This document shows, in pieces, positions 16,665-26,176 of a stretch of 64,000 nucleotides of DNA. The notes under the pieces were generated by a model, which was not told the origin of the DNA, did not search any database, and saw nothing but the letters and a program-made list of their open reading frames with translations. Within the stretch, counting starts at the first letter, position 1; the number at the start of each line of letters is the position of its first letter. A program made the translations under genes and the position numbers. The stretch comes from Deltaproteobacteria bacterium (lineage in GTDB: Bacteria; Myxococcota; Kuafuiibacteriia; Kuafuiibacteriales; Kuafuiibacteriaceae): positions 6,864,001-6,928,000 of the forward strand of contig JADJPE010000005.1 in NCBI GenBank assembly GCA_016713425.1, read 5' to 3'.

Positions 16665-19600
16665 TCAATCCGCGTGCCGAGCAAACGTGGAGAACATCCG
16701 AACAAGCGCCGGGACGGCCCGATCCTTCGGGTCCGTCGAGGGGACGCGTGCGTCGAGCCCCCGTGTTTCGTCGCGCACGCCGGCTTCGAGCGCGCGGGAC
16801 GCGACATCGTACTGCCCATCTCCGTCGCCATCGATGAAGATGGGATTCGTAAACGCGTAGGGCGTCACGACGCGAGTCTGGTCGGGCCGAAGCACGCCCA
16901 GCGCGTTGAACCCAAAGCCAAGCGGTGCCACGAGCGCCGCCAACGCATCGGTCATCTGAAACACGGGCTCTTCGAGGGGCGCCACGACGGGGAACATCGA
17001 TTGCTGGCCCGAGACTTCGGCGATGAGCCAACCATCGCGCTCGATTCGGATCGTCTCGCTGAACACGAGCGTGTCCGGAGCCTCGGAGGTCGCCACGACG
17101 TCGCCCCCTAAAATGAACCGTACGCGCGCGACATCCATCCAATCAGGCTTTCGAACTTCGAGCGAAAACGCCACGCGCCCTCGATCCGGTGTCACCACTT
17201 CGCCAAGCTCGCAGGTTTCGTGATCCAGGACGCCTCCGCTCCGGCGTGCGCGGCACGGGCCAAGGCCGACGGCCGTGAGCTTCAAGAAGGGCCCGTTCGT
17301 TACGATCGCGCGCTGATTCTGAAAGGCGTCGACGATCTCACGCTCGTCGATCGCACCGGGGCGGTCGTCCGTAACCGGCGCGTACGTCCTCGGAACGCCA
17401 GGCTCATCATGGAGGCTATGGGTATCGCTGTTGCCCATCGCTGTGTAGATGCGGCCGCGGTTCAGCAGGTTGAACCAGTCCTCCATGACGCCCGGGTAGG
17501 CGACCTTGCCGTCCTCGTCTCTCAAGATCTCGCCGGCGGCCGCGATCGGAAAGCTAGGTTTTCGGCCCGGCGGCAAGCTCTCGGGGACTCGGTACGTGCG
17601 CACGTTATCGAGACGCTTCCCGTTGAACACCTCGATCGCGTCGAAGTCCTCACTGAAAACAGCGGCGGCGGGAGGCAAAGACGTCAGGTTCTCGGATGGC
17701 TCGCCGGTGTCGGCGTCGAGTCCAAAATTATGAAAATACCCCAAAATCGAGTCGCGCGGATGATTCACTTGGACGATCGTCTTCGCGGGCCCGTAGCGCC
17801 CGAGACCGCGCAAGTCGGAGAACAGATCAGCCGGTGTTCGACTGCTCCACTCGAACGCGCCTTTCGTGATCGGGCCGGGATCGTATCGGAGCGGGAATCC
17901 GTTGAAGTGCCCCACCTCGATCGTCGTAAGCTCGAGGCCGACCATCCCCTGAATCCAAGCGTTCAGATCGAGGGCCTCGATCACCTTCGAATAATCGGTG
18001 ACGTAGTTGTGGTCGGTTGCACACGCGATGTCGAGCCCCTCCGCCGCCGCGTGCGCTATCCGATCCGCCATCGCAAGGGATGAATCGACGGAGTGCTCGG
18101 CGTGCAGGTGATAGTCGCCCGAGGCATATCCTCGAGTATCGACGACTCGGCGCAAGACAGCGTCGATCGGGCTCAGTTGACCCGCGACGACGTCGATGTC
18201 GTCCTGGAAAAGGTTGTACTCGTTGCCCCGTGAACAGACGGCCCGGTACCGCCCCGGTCTCACCTTCTCCGTCTTGCGGCCTGCCGGTGCCAAAACGACC
18301 TCCTCCACGAAGCGACGCGTCTCGGGATCGCTGGTGTCCGGAACAAAGTCGGTCGCCCGCTTCGACTCACCCATCCGGAGGCTGTAGAGAAACTCGCGCG
18401 GTTCGAAACCAGCCGCCGGCGCAGAGTACGTCGCCACGAGACTGCACTTTGCGGGGAGGAGCGCACCATCGTCAGCATCGACGATTCGCACTGCGACCTG
18501 CCCCGGTGGATCGAGATCGATCTCGACGTACGCCTCGTCGTCGGCGACCACGCGAAACGACACTGGAGAGGTCGGAAACCGCCCATCTGCGAGCACTCGG
18601 ACCGTGTAACGTCCTGGCTCATAGCGACCGCGCCAGCGTCCATCTCGGTCGGTCGTGTGCTGATCGTAAGGCGAGCCTTCGGCGTCAAACGTAATGACAT
18701 CGACGTTCGCCTCCGGCTCATGAGTCTCTCGGTTGAGCACCTGCCCCGAGAACGTCCCGGTGACGTGCTGCCGGATCTCGTGTTCGACGTCGCGCACGGA
18801 GGCCACGTCGCCCGATCCCACGATGAAGTACTTCGTGAACGAGAAAGAGGATCGCCCACTCGGCGTACCGCGCGCGTCCAACTTCGCCGGCGCCGCACCG
18901 TAAAACGCCCCGAGAAATGCGGAAGCCGAAAACGGAACCAGCAGATCATCGACGTGCGCACCGTCGTATTCCATTTTCGTCAGATACGCCTCATCCTCCA
19001 TCGTCACGCCGCTCAGAAATCCGTACGACACACCCTCCCCGCGCGTCGCGATGAAAGGCGTGACCAACCCAGGCAACTTGGGAAGCGGTGGGGGCTGCTC
19101 ATACAGCGCCTGCAGTGTGAAGCGCAGATCGAAGCCCGCTTTCGGCGCGAACACGTCATTGCCTGCGCCAAACAAGATCACATCGCCGACCGGAAGTGTA
19201 AAATCTCCCCCCAGAAGAGCACCCAGGCCAGAGCCGAGCTGTACCTCGCTGAGACCTTCATTGATCACGGTCGTCGTGATCTTCACGTAACGCTTTTTCG
19301 GCTCGAGGCGGTACTCGTTTCGGAAGAGGAGCCCATCGCCGGGGACCGCGACGTCGGTCACGAGACGAGCGAGATAAACAAAGTGGTCCGGCCGGCCGGT
19401 AACGATCACGCTGGCCGAGCCGTCTTCGTTGTCGACCGCCTCGATGCTCGTGGGCCGCAAAGCCTTCAGGAACAAGGCCGGAAAGAGCTCGGCGAAGTTG
19501 TCGCGCCCGCGCCCGCCCGCGCTGTCGCCCGCGGTGATGGGGCGCTGCAGGTCGGCGTCGATCAGTGACCCGCCGTAGATGCCGAAGCCACGCGAGTATC

Positions 19601-19847
19601 CAGTGTTCTGGATAATGACCCGGATCTCTTCGTTCTCGAGGATGAAGTCGCCGACCTCGCCCAGCGCGCCCGGCCCGCCGATCAATTCAGACCGGGCCGT
19701 GATCCGCTTCGCGATGACACGCGTGTCGTCTCGGGAGGAACAAGCGACTCCGGCTACGGCGATCAAAGCCGCCATCAACACCCGGATTCGAGTCGAAGGA
19801 CCAGCAAGGCGAAAGGAAAGGTACGAAATCTGCGCGCGACATCCCAC
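16665..19847 (-). CDS. Lipoprotein with PHP-type metal-dependent phosphoesterase domain (CehA/McbA-like)
   Basis: The GTG at 19847 is chosen because GAGGAG lies 7 nt upstream. The 1060-aa product begins with a signal sequence ending in a lipobox (AVAGVAC, then SSRDD), so it should be an envelope lipoprotein. A beta-rich N-terminal region precedes a carboxypeptidase-regulatory-like repeat near residues 385-465 (FSGQVLNRETHEPEANVDV). The PHP metal centre follows: GDYHLHAEHSVDSS, CATDHNYVTDYS, VNHPRDSILGYF and GNSDTHS. PHP enzymes hydrolyse phosphoesters or carbamates. A porin gene lies 73 nt upstream in the same direction, suggesting uptake and hydrolysis of one substrate class. Confidence 0.88.
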   Translation of the reverse strand: MGCRAQISYLSFRLAGPSTRIRVLMAALIAVAGVACSSRDDTRVIAKRITARSELIGGPGALGEVGDFILENEEIRVIIQNTGYSRGFGIYGGSLIDADLQRPITAGDSAGGRGRDNFAELFPALFLKALRPTSIEAVDNEDGSASVIVTGRPDHFVYLARLVTDVAVPGDGLLFRNEYRLEPKKRYVKITTTVINEGLSEVQLGSGLGALLGGDFTLPVGDVILFGAGNDVFAPKAGFDLRFTLQALYEQPPPLPKLPGLVTPFIATRGEGVSYGFLSGVTMEDEAYLTKMEYDGAHVDDLLVPFSASAFLGAFYGAAPAKLDARGTPSGRSSFSFTKYFIVGSGDVASVRDVEHEIRQHVTGTFSGQVLNRETHEPEANVDVITFDAEGSPYDQHTTDRDGRWRGRYEPGRYTVRVLADGRFPTSPVSFRVVADDEAYVEIDLDPPGQVAVRIVDADDGALLPAKCSLVATYSAPAAGFEPREFLYSLRMGESKRATDFVPDTSDPETRRFVEEVVLAPAGRKTEKVRPGRYRAVCSRGNEYNLFQDDIDVVAGQLSPIDAVLRRVVDTRGYASGDYHLHAEHSVDSSLAMADRIAHAAAEGLDIACATDHNYVTDYSKVIEALDLNAWIQGMVGLELTTIEVGHFNGFPLRYDPGPITKGAFEWSSRTPADLFSDLRGLGRYGPAKTIVQVNHPRDSILGYFHNFGLDADTGEPSENLTSLPPAAAVFSEDFDAIEVFNGKRLDNVRTYRVPESLPPGRKPSFPIAAAGEILRDEDGKVAYPGVMEDWFNLLNRGRIYTAMGNSDTHSLHDEPGVPRTYAPVTDDRPGAIDEREIVDAFQNQRAIVTNGPFLKLTAVGLGPCRARRSGGVLDHETCELGEVVTPDRGRVAFSLEVRKPDWMDVARVRFILGGDVVATSEAPDTLVFSETIRIERDGWLIAEVSGQQSMFPVVAPLEEPVFQMTDALAALVAPLGFGFNALGVLRPDQTRVVTPYAFTNPIFIDGDGDGQYDVASRALEAGVRDETRGLDARVPSTDPKDRAVPALVRMFSTFARHAD

Positions 19848-19920
19848 GGTAGTGCTCCTCGATGGCTCTCCAAAAACCACGCACGAAGCGCGGACGGTCA
19901 CCAGGTCGCTAGAACGAGAG

Positions 19921-21291
19921 CTAGAACAAGATCTGTGAAAGAAGGGTGATCCGATTGTTGTCGAGCCGACGCCCCGGGGACTCCTTCGCGATCGTCCCAT
20001 TCATCGCGAACTTCAAAGGACCGTCGGCGATCGGCCAATACACGACGCCGAGGGTGTGCTCAGAAACCGCGTCACGCTCCGAAGCCTCGCCTTCGACATT
20101 GGTCGTGTTCGGATCCAGCCAAGCGTAACGATAGGCGAAGAGCCAGTTCCCGAACCGATAGGCACACTGGGCGTGGAGCCCAAGGGCATCGACTTTTGGC
20201 CGACCCGACGTGAGAAAGTCTGTCCGCTGGAACAAGATCTGCCCCTCGAACGCCAGACCAAAGGCCTCGGCCGAGAGCGACCCCTCGAACCCTCGAACCC
20301 GCTCGTCGAAAAGGTTCGGCAGCTCTCCCACGGTGCGCGTATCGGTGAAGCCGGCCACGTTCAGCGACACGAAGGATCCGTAGTGAACCGTCGCGCGCGC
20401 AAAGCCGGCCAACCGATCGTTGTCGTTGAAGGCCAGCCCCTCGGTACGACCATTGGTAAGCGCCAGCGCATAACCCACATCAAAGCCGTCTTCCGAAAGC
20501 CCAACACGCTCTCGATGGAGCATCACGCCAAGCTGACGCCCCTGCGATAAGCCTTTCATCTGATAGCCAAGCGTCGCCTCGACGCCACGCGACTCGAGCG
20601 GTGCGTCGATAAAAGTCCTCAGCTCGGTATCAACGACTTCGCCCAAATCGTACGGCGCGCGAAAACGCCCAAGCGTCAACGAGGCATACTGCGCAAACTC
20701 GTAGCCGAGTTGGACGTCGCGGGGCTCGAGCGCGAGCGTTGCGTTCGAGGCGTTGAAGCCCTCGCGCTCACCCACGGCACCGTCGATCGAAACATAGCCG
20801 TACAGCGCGCCGTACCGGACCCGAGCCCCCAAGCGGGCACTCGCAAGCCGAAACCCGTCGTTTCGACCCACGAAAGTGCTCGCAGCGTCGTTTTCGACGG
20901 CTTCTGCCAAGATTCGTATATACCCCACCCATTCCACAGCCCCGCCACGCGTGGCTGCGGTCACATCACCACGCGGCGCATCGGCCTCCGACGGTTGGCC
21001 GCCGCCCGGCCCGCTCGGTGAAACCATAGCCGGTGCAGCGGTCTCAGGCATGGGGGCCACCGGCATCCCGTCCTCTCCTGGGCCAAGAACTTCTGGGTCA
21101 ACGTCGGCGACACCGTTGCCGGTCGCGGAGGCCGTGCTCGAGACCGTGCCCGCGCTCAAGGAGACGGTCGACGAAGGCGCTGCCCGCAACGACCGAGGTG
21201 CGGAACCAAGAGCAACCGCAACCGCAGCCGTAACCGCGAACGCTGCGGCGAACGTACCACCCACCGGAAGCCGCCGGACTCGCGCGAGCAT
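19921..21291 (-). CDS. Outer-membrane porin (phosphate-selective porin OprP/OprO-like)
   Basis: From ATG 21291 the protein has a basic n-region (MLARVRRLP), a hydrophobic stretch and an APRSLRAAP cleavage-like site. A Gly/Pro/Ala-rich linker (to about residue 105) precedes alternating beta-strand segments, e.g. VRYGALYGYVSIDGAVG, LTLGRFRAPYDLGEVVD and WLFAYRYAWLDP, and the chain ends in QILF, the terminal Phe typical of BAM-inserted barrels. The RAPYDLGE segment resembles OprP/O-type porins. It is upstream of the PHP lipoprotein in the same orientation. Substrate specificity is not proven. Confidence 0.85.
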   Translation of the reverse strand: MLARVRRLPVGGTFAAAFAVTAAVAVALGSAPRSLRAAPSSTVSLSAGTVSSTASATGNGVADVDPEVLGPGEDGMPVAPMPETAAPAMVSPSGPGGGQPSEADAPRGDVTAATRGGAVEWVGYIRILAEAVENDAASTFVGRNDGFRLASARLGARVRYGALYGYVSIDGAVGEREGFNASNATLALEPRDVQLGYEFAQYASLTLGRFRAPYDLGEVVDTELRTFIDAPLESRGVEATLGYQMKGLSQGRQLGVMLHRERVGLSEDGFDVGYALALTNGRTEGLAFNDNDRLAGFARATVHYGSFVSLNVAGFTDTRTVGELPNLFDERVRGFEGSLSAEAFGLAFEGQILFQRTDFLTSGRPKVDALGLHAQCAYRFGNWLFAYRYAWLDPNTTNVEGEASERDAVSEHTLGVVYWPIADGPLKFAMNGTIAKESPGRRLDNNRITLLSQILF

Positions 21292-21327
21292 GAAACGTCC
21301 CAAAAGCGGCGTATGAGGAGCCAACAT

Positions 21328-21625
21328 GATGCGCGAGGTCTTCTACGGTTCCGCGTCAGAGTCACCTCGAAAACGCCCGAAGATCCGCGGGTGGGGCTCA
21401 AACGCCACATGATCGCCACACCCATTTCACGAACAGCCTACCCGTCCTGCCCCGTCGATACGGACCGCTCGCGTGGCGAGATCTTCGACCGCCCCTGAGG
21501 AGCGGGTGGCACCCGCGCCAGAATCGTCGGCGAAACGGTATACGAGAACCGTCGTGGTTGACGTCGCCGGAGAAGATGCGCAAAACCGGGGCGAACCAGC
21601 GGGGGACGGAGACGGTTGATTCGGG
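21328..21625. other. Intergenic region between divergent genes
   Basis: About 300 bp separate the porin (minus) from the sugar transferase (plus). It should carry promoters for both directions. I see no convincing -35/-10 pair, riboswitch or coding region. Confidence 0.5.
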
Positions 21626-23149
21626 ATGGACAGGAACACGGAGACCAACATGAAGTTGGCAGTCGGACAAATCAGCTCGAGATCCGATGACGCGCGCATC
21701 TACCGCCATCAGACAGGCCTCGTGGTTTCGGACGTATTGTCGCTGCTGAGCGCTTTCGTCCTCACGGTTCACCTCAGGTTCTCCGCGCTCGATGAACATC
21801 TTCGGCTGTTCGGCATCGTGAAGACAGAGCGCGATCCGTGGTCGGCGATGCTGCCGGCTCTACCCGTGGTCATGATCGTCTGGTTGCTTACGTTGCTGGG
21901 CTGCGGCGCCTATCGCGTCGAAGACCGCCCCAGCATGCTGACGGAGTTCGGCCGCATCATCAGGGCGCTGCTGATCATGGCGGTCGTGGTCTTCGCGCTC
22001 ACCTTCTTCCACCGAGAGGTGAGCTACTCGCGCGCTTTTGCGGTCATGTTCGTCGCCGCCGTCTTGGTGCTCACCTGCTTCGCGCGCGCGACCTTCCGCG
22101 CTCTTCTCCGGCACATCCGAGGCCGAGAAGACCGGCGCCGCGTGCTTCTCGTCGGTGCCAGTCAGGCGGCAACACACCTAGCGTTCACCAGCGCCCGCGA
22201 CATAGGCGATCGCGAAACCGTCATCGTCGGTGTCCTCGATGACACGCTCGCCGCCGGAACGCGCGTCGCGGGCGACATCTGCGTGCTGGGCTCGATCAGA
22301 GAGCTATCGCACATCGCAAAGGCTCACCAAGTCCGAAGCGTCATCATCACCGACCCGAAGCTCCCCGACCGCCTACAGCGAGAGGTCTTCGAGACCTGTC
22401 TTGGAGAGAATCTCCAGTGGAGCGTCGTGCCCCAAACACTCGACTTTCTCGTCGGGCGCGCCGAGCCCTACATCCTCGCCGGAATCCCCGTCATTGGGCT
22501 CCGCCGCTCGAACATTCATGGAGCAAACCGGCTCTTCAAGCGGGCGTTCGATATCCTCGGCGCGGCGATCCTTCTATTCCTCGCTTCGCCGATCATGGTG
22601 GTCGTGGCGATCGCGATCAAGGCGACCTCGAAGGGCCCTGTCTTCTTCAAACAACAACGCATCGGCGAGAACGGTCAGCCGTTCTGGTTCTTCAAGTTCC
22701 GCTCGATGAAGGTCGACTGCGACGACCGTATTCATCGCGAGTACACGCGTCGACTGATCACCGAGGGCTCAGCGCACGAGGAAGATGCCGCCGGTGCCGT
22801 CTACAAGATCAAGCGCGACCCACGGCTCATTCCCATCGGGAGTTTCATCCGCCGCTATTCGATCGACGAGCTTCCGCAGCTCCTCAATGTCATCAAGGGC
22901 GACATGTCCTTGATCGGCCCTCGCCCCCCGATCCCCTACGAGGTCGAAGCCTACCGGGACTGGCACAAGCGACGCTTCGAAGCCCCACCAGGCATCACGG
23001 GACTCTGGCAGGTTTCCGGTCGAAGCCGTCTAAGCTTCGAGGAAATGGTCCGGCTGGACATCGAGTACCTCGAAAACTGGTCGTTCACACGCGACGTCAA
23101 GATTCTATGGCAGACGATGGGCGTTGTGCTCTTCGATCGCGCGTACTGA
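21626..23149 (+). CDS. Polyprenyl-phosphate hexose-1-phosphate transferase (polyisoprenyl glycosylphosphotransferase)
   Basis: This enzyme starts polysaccharide repeat-unit assembly by moving a sugar phosphate to undecaprenyl phosphate. The 507-aa protein has four N-terminal membrane helices (about 35-55, 70-95, 110-130, 135-155), a central Rossmann-like CoA_binding_3 domain (RRVLLVGASQAATHLAF), a fifth hydrophobic segment (FDILGAAILLFLASPI) and the catalytic sugar transferase domain: KSGP-type KGPVFFKQQRIGENG, FKFRSMKVD, DELPQLLNVIKGDMSLIGPRP and PGITGLWQVSGRS. It opens a glycan locus that runs to about 33429. The sugar cannot be deduced, although WbpD/E/B-like genes suggest an acylated amino sugar in the chain. 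Confidence 0.95.
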   Translation: MDRNTETNMKLAVGQISSRSDDARIYRHQTGLVVSDVLSLLSAFVLTVHLRFSALDEHLRLFGIVKTERDPWSAMLPALPVVMIVWLLTLLGCGAYRVEDRPSMLTEFGRIIRALLIMAVVVFALTFFHREVSYSRAFAVMFVAAVLVLTCFARATFRALLRHIRGREDRRRVLLVGASQAATHLAFTSARDIGDRETVIVGVLDDTLAAGTRVAGDICVLGSIRELSHIAKAHQVRSVIITDPKLPDRLQREVFETCLGENLQWSVVPQTLDFLVGRAEPYILAGIPVIGLRRSNIHGANRLFKRAFDILGAAILLFLASPIMVVVAIAIKATSKGPVFFKQQRIGENGQPFWFFKFRSMKVDCDDRIHREYTRRLITEGSAHEEDAAGAVYKIKRDPRLIPIGSFIRRYSIDELPQLLNVIKGDMSLIGPRPPIPYEVEAYRDWHKRRFEAPPGITGLWQVSGRSRLSFEEMVRLDIEYLENWSFTRDVKILWQTMGVVLFDRAY

Positions 23150-23203
23150 TTGACGGACCGATCGGATGGTCAGAGGGCTGACCAATCGAAGAGCAAGAGA
23201 GCG

Positions 23204-23257
23204 ATCAAAGACATCAAAGACATCAGAGACATCAGAGAGGTTGGAGAGGTTGGAGAG
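23204..23257 (+). repeat. 9-bp tandem repeats just before an acetyltransferase start
   Basis: Four copies of ATCAAAGAC/ATCAGAGAC-like units are followed by two GTTGGAGAG units ending 1 bp before the ATG at 23259. The GGAGAG in the last units may serve as the ribosome-binding site, so copy number could influence translation. Confidence 0.85.
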
Positions 23258-23258
23258 C

Positions 23259-23804
23259 ATGGCGACCAGCGGACGAGACGTCTTCGTTCACCCGCGCGGG
23301 ATGTGCGAATCGACAGAGGTCGGTGAAGGCACGCGGATCTGGGCAAATGCGCACGTCATGGCCGGCGCAAAGGTCGGACGCCACGTCAACATCGGCGAAG
23401 GCGCCTTCGTCGAAGGCGGTGCGATCATTGGCGACCACTGCACCATCAAGAATGGAGTGTCGGTCTGGGACAAGGTCACGCTCGAAGACAACGTCTTCCT
23501 GGGGCCCAACGCGGTCCTCACCAATGATCTTCGACCGCGAGCCCACATCAAGAAGGGCCCCGAGGCTTTCTCGCCCACACGCATACGGACCGGGGCCACG
23601 ATCGGAGCCAACGCCACAATCGTCTGCGGCGTCACTGTGGGTCCGTACGCGATGGTCGGCGCGGGCTCAGTCGTCACGAAAGACGTACCGGCCCACGCGC
23701 TCGTGTTCGGCGTTCCGGCGACTCAACGCGGGTGGGTGTGCAAATGCGGTGAATCCGTCGAGCCCCAGGAACGCTGCGCCTGCGGCGAGGTGCTCACGGT
23801 TTAG
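23259..23804 (+). CDS. Left-handed beta-helix N-acetyltransferase, WbpD/WlbB-like
   Basis: The 181-aa product has hexapeptide repeats (VGEGTRIWANAHVM, VGRHVNIGEGAFVE, IGDHCTIKNGV) and the WbpD-type core IKNGVSVWDKVTLEDNVFLG, which in the family acetylates the 3-amino group of a UDP-2-acetamido-3-amino uronic acid. The C-terminus has a Cys-rich CKCGESVEPQERCACG tail, probably metal-binding. ATG 23259 starts at the homology; an open frame continues upstream through a 9-bp repeat. Together with the WbpE-like and WbpB-like genes downstream it indicates synthesis of a 2,3-diacetamido sugar. Confidence 0.9.
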   Translation: MATSGRDVFVHPRGMCESTEVGEGTRIWANAHVMAGAKVGRHVNIGEGAFVEGGAIIGDHCTIKNGVSVWDKVTLEDNVFLGPNAVLTNDLRPRAHIKKGPEAFSPTRIRTGATIGANATIVCGVTVGPYAMVGAGSVVTKDVPAHALVFGVPATQRGWVCKCGESVEPQERCACGEVLTV

Positions 23805-24877
23805 GCCCGAAGAGGCCACGGGGGGCCTCGAGACGAGACGATCGCCTGCGCGATTTCGCCGGCCAACTTCGGCGCCGCGAGCGCAAGCCCGACCGGCTTC
23901 TTCTCAAACTTGATGACATCGAGATCCTCCACGGTTCGAAGGGGGACTAAGCGCCCCGCATCGATCAGTGCACGGTCGACGGCCGGGATCTTGCCGGCAA
24001 AGACCGTGTACGCTGGGGTCCCAAAGACCGCAGCTTCTCGGTTCATCGTTCCGCCCGCACTGATCACGAGGTCGGACGCCGCGATCAGCTCGCGACCATC
24101 GAGCGAGGTCGTCGGCAGGAATAGATTCGGGTGCTGGCGCCGAATCGCCTCTCTCTGTGAGTCTGTTCGCGCCAAGACAATGGCCACCAAGTCCCGCCGG
24201 GCGTTGAGGCGCTCGAGAAGGCGATCGAAGAGCGGATTCTCGAAGCGATGATAGGTCGCCATCGTGGCCGGCGTCCTCACCGTGACGATGGGATGGACGC
24301 CGGGATCGAACGCTGACTCGCCGAATGGCGCGAACGCTCCAGCAGCGCGGAGCTCGTCCAGGAAATTGGAGGAAGGGACAAAATCGGAGAGGTAGACTTG
24401 CTCCTTGAAACCTACGTAGCGCACGACCCGCGCCGAGTTGGCACCAAACCGCTTCAGCGCTTCATCGGGAAACGACGCCGGCACAATCACCCGATGTGCA
24501 AGCCGAAATGCGAGATGATTCGCGGGCTGTCCCTCGTAGTCCATCATCGTGACCGTCAAGAGCCGCGAAGCCCGCGCCGCAAGCACCTGCGCATAGGCGT
24601 TGTGAGATACGGCCATCGTCGGCCGCTCGCGGCGCACGAAGCGCTGGAGAGCCCAGGTTCGCTCGGCGAGGTTCGCAGCTTTCTTGACTCTTGAGCGGCC
24701 CCCGTGGTCGCCCACGACCTCGCCGTCGAGACCGAACTTTCGTGCCAGCTCGATCGTTTGCGCGAAATCTCTCAGGGTCACGACAACCTCGTGACCCTCC
24801 CTTCGCAAGATCTCGATCAGCGGCCGAAACAGTAGGACGTGGGGCGAGTTTGCGAGGTCAATCCAGATCTTTTCCAT
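23801..24877 (-). CDS. DUF354 protein, glycosyltransferase-like (GT-B)
   Basis: The 358-aa product starts MEKIWIDLANSPHVLLFRPL, the DUF354 signature. Other features are VSHNAYAQVLAARA near 100, DYEGQPANHLAFRLA near 120, and a C-terminal donor-type domain with TVRTPATMATYH, ASDLVISAGGTMNREAAVFGTPAY. DUF354 proteins resemble UDP-GlcNAc 2-epimerase/MurG folds, but their reaction is unproven. The gene is antiparallel to its neighbours: its 3' end overlaps that of the acetyltransferase by 4 nt, and its start faces the aminotransferase gene. Confidence 0.88.
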   Translation of the reverse strand: MEKIWIDLANSPHVLLFRPLIEILRREGHEVVVTLRDFAQTIELARKFGLDGEVVGDHGGRSRVKKAANLAERTWALQRFVRRERPTMAVSHNAYAQVLAARASRLLTVTMMDYEGQPANHLAFRLAHRVIVPASFPDEALKRFGANSARVVRYVGFKEQVYLSDFVPSSNFLDELRAAGAFAPFGESAFDPGVHPIVTVRTPATMATYHRFENPLFDRLLERLNARRDLVAIVLARTDSQREAIRRQHPNLFLPTTSLDGRELIAASDLVISAGGTMNREAAVFGTPAYTVFAGKIPAVDRALIDAGRLVPLRTVEDLDVIKFEKKPVGLALAAPKLAGEIAQAIVSSRGPPWPLRA

Positions 24878-24982
24878 AGGTATATCCGGGTCCAACCGAG
24901 CGACGCTTGACCGACTGAGACCAACAGGTGCTGTCGGATCCATCGTGTACCGAACTTGCGCGCACGAATCATCACCCTTTCG

Positions 24983-26176
24983 ATGCCCCCAATCAGGAAC
25001 TCCTTGACCCGATGGGGGATCGTCTCGATACAGACGTACAACGTGGCCAGTTCCTCGACCAATGACATCCCTTTCGTCGACCTTGTTGCTCAATACAACC
25101 GATACCGCCCAGAGCTCGAGCAAGCCATGCGCGAGGTCCTCGAGACGGCCGCATTCATTGGCGGGCCGGCTCTGTCTCGATTCGAGCGTGCATTCGCGCA
25201 GTACATTGGCGTCGACCATGCCATCGGAGTGGCGAATGGAACCGACGCCTTGGAGCTCGCCTTGCGGACGGCAGGCATTGGCCCGGGAGACGAGGTCATT
25301 CTGCCGACGAATACGTTCATCGCCACCGCGGAGGCCATCTCGGCGGTCGGCGCTCGGCCATGCTTCGTCGACGTCGACGAGCAAGACCTCTTGCTGGATC
25401 TGGAAAGGGCGAAAGAAGCGGTCACCGACAAAACCAAGGCGATCGTCCCGGTCCATCTCTTCGGTCAAATGGTGTCGATGGGCCCCCTGCTGGCCTTCGC
25501 AAAGGCGCATGGCCTACTCGTCATCGAAGACGCCGCCCAGGCCCACGGCGCCGAAGACACCGGAGGCAGGAAGGCCGGTTCGCTGGGTGACTTTGGCTGC
25601 TTCAGCTTCTATCCCGGAAAGAACCTCGGTGCCTACGGAGACGGCGGCGCCGTCGTCACGCCGGACGGCGCGCACGCGACGATGCTGCGCGTCCTCTCGA
25701 ATCACGGCCGAGCCGAGAGCGGTGGACATACGCACGTGGGGCGGAACTCGCGGCTCGATGGCTTACAGGCGGCGATTCTCGACGCCAAGCTCAAGCACCT
25801 CGACACATTCAACCGCGAACGACGCGAGGCGGCCGTCCGCTATGATGTCCTGCTCGAAGGGCTCTCGGATATCACCCTCCCGCATGTTCGCGCGTTGCCG
25901 AGTCACGTATTCCACTTGTACGTGATCCGCTGCGAGCGGCGCGACGCGCTTCGCGCCCATCTCGGTCGAGCTGGGATTGCCACCGGCATCCACTATGCCG
26001 ACCCGCTCCATCTTACGCCAGCGTACGCCACGCTCGGATATCCCAAGGGATCTTTCCCCGTCGCGGAGAAGGCAGCCCGGGAGATCGTCTCCTTGCCGAT
26101 CTCCCCAGACATCACCGAAGACCAACAGGCTCGAGTCGCGGAGAGCATTCGAGACTTCCTAAGAGGTGCATCATGA
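24983..26176 (+). CDS. DegT/DnrJ/EryC1-family sugar aminotransferase, WbpE-like
   Basis: This PLP enzyme aminates a keto-sugar nucleotide. The core has GVANGTDALELALR, EVILPTNTFIATAEA, VIEDAAQAHGA (Asp stacking on PLP), and the Schiff-base Lys in SFYPGKNLGAYGDGGAVV near residue 210. The conserved part starts at IPFVDLVAQYNRY; ATG 24983 is the best upstream ATG, with TTG 24956 and GTG 25043 as alternatives and no clear Shine-Dalgarno for any. Its stop overlaps the next gene's start (ATGA at 26173). The WbpE-like function, making a 3-amino sugar from the 3-keto product of the downstream dehydrogenase, follows from this pairing. Confidence 0.93.
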   Translation: MPPIRNSLTRWGIVSIQTYNVASSSTNDIPFVDLVAQYNRYRPELEQAMREVLETAAFIGGPALSRFERAFAQYIGVDHAIGVANGTDALELALRTAGIGPGDEVILPTNTFIATAEAISAVGARPCFVDVDEQDLLLDLERAKEAVTDKTKAIVPVHLFGQMVSMGPLLAFAKAHGLLVIEDAAQAHGAEDTGGRKAGSLGDFGCFSFYPGKNLGAYGDGGAVVTPDGAHATMLRVLSNHGRAESGGHTHVGRNSRLDGLQAAILDAKLKHLDTFNRERREAAVRYDVLLEGLSDITLPHVRALPSHVFHLYVIRCERRDALRAHLGRAGIATGIHYADPLHLTPAYATLGYPKGSFPVAEKAAREIVSLPISPDITEDQQARVAESIRDFLRGAS

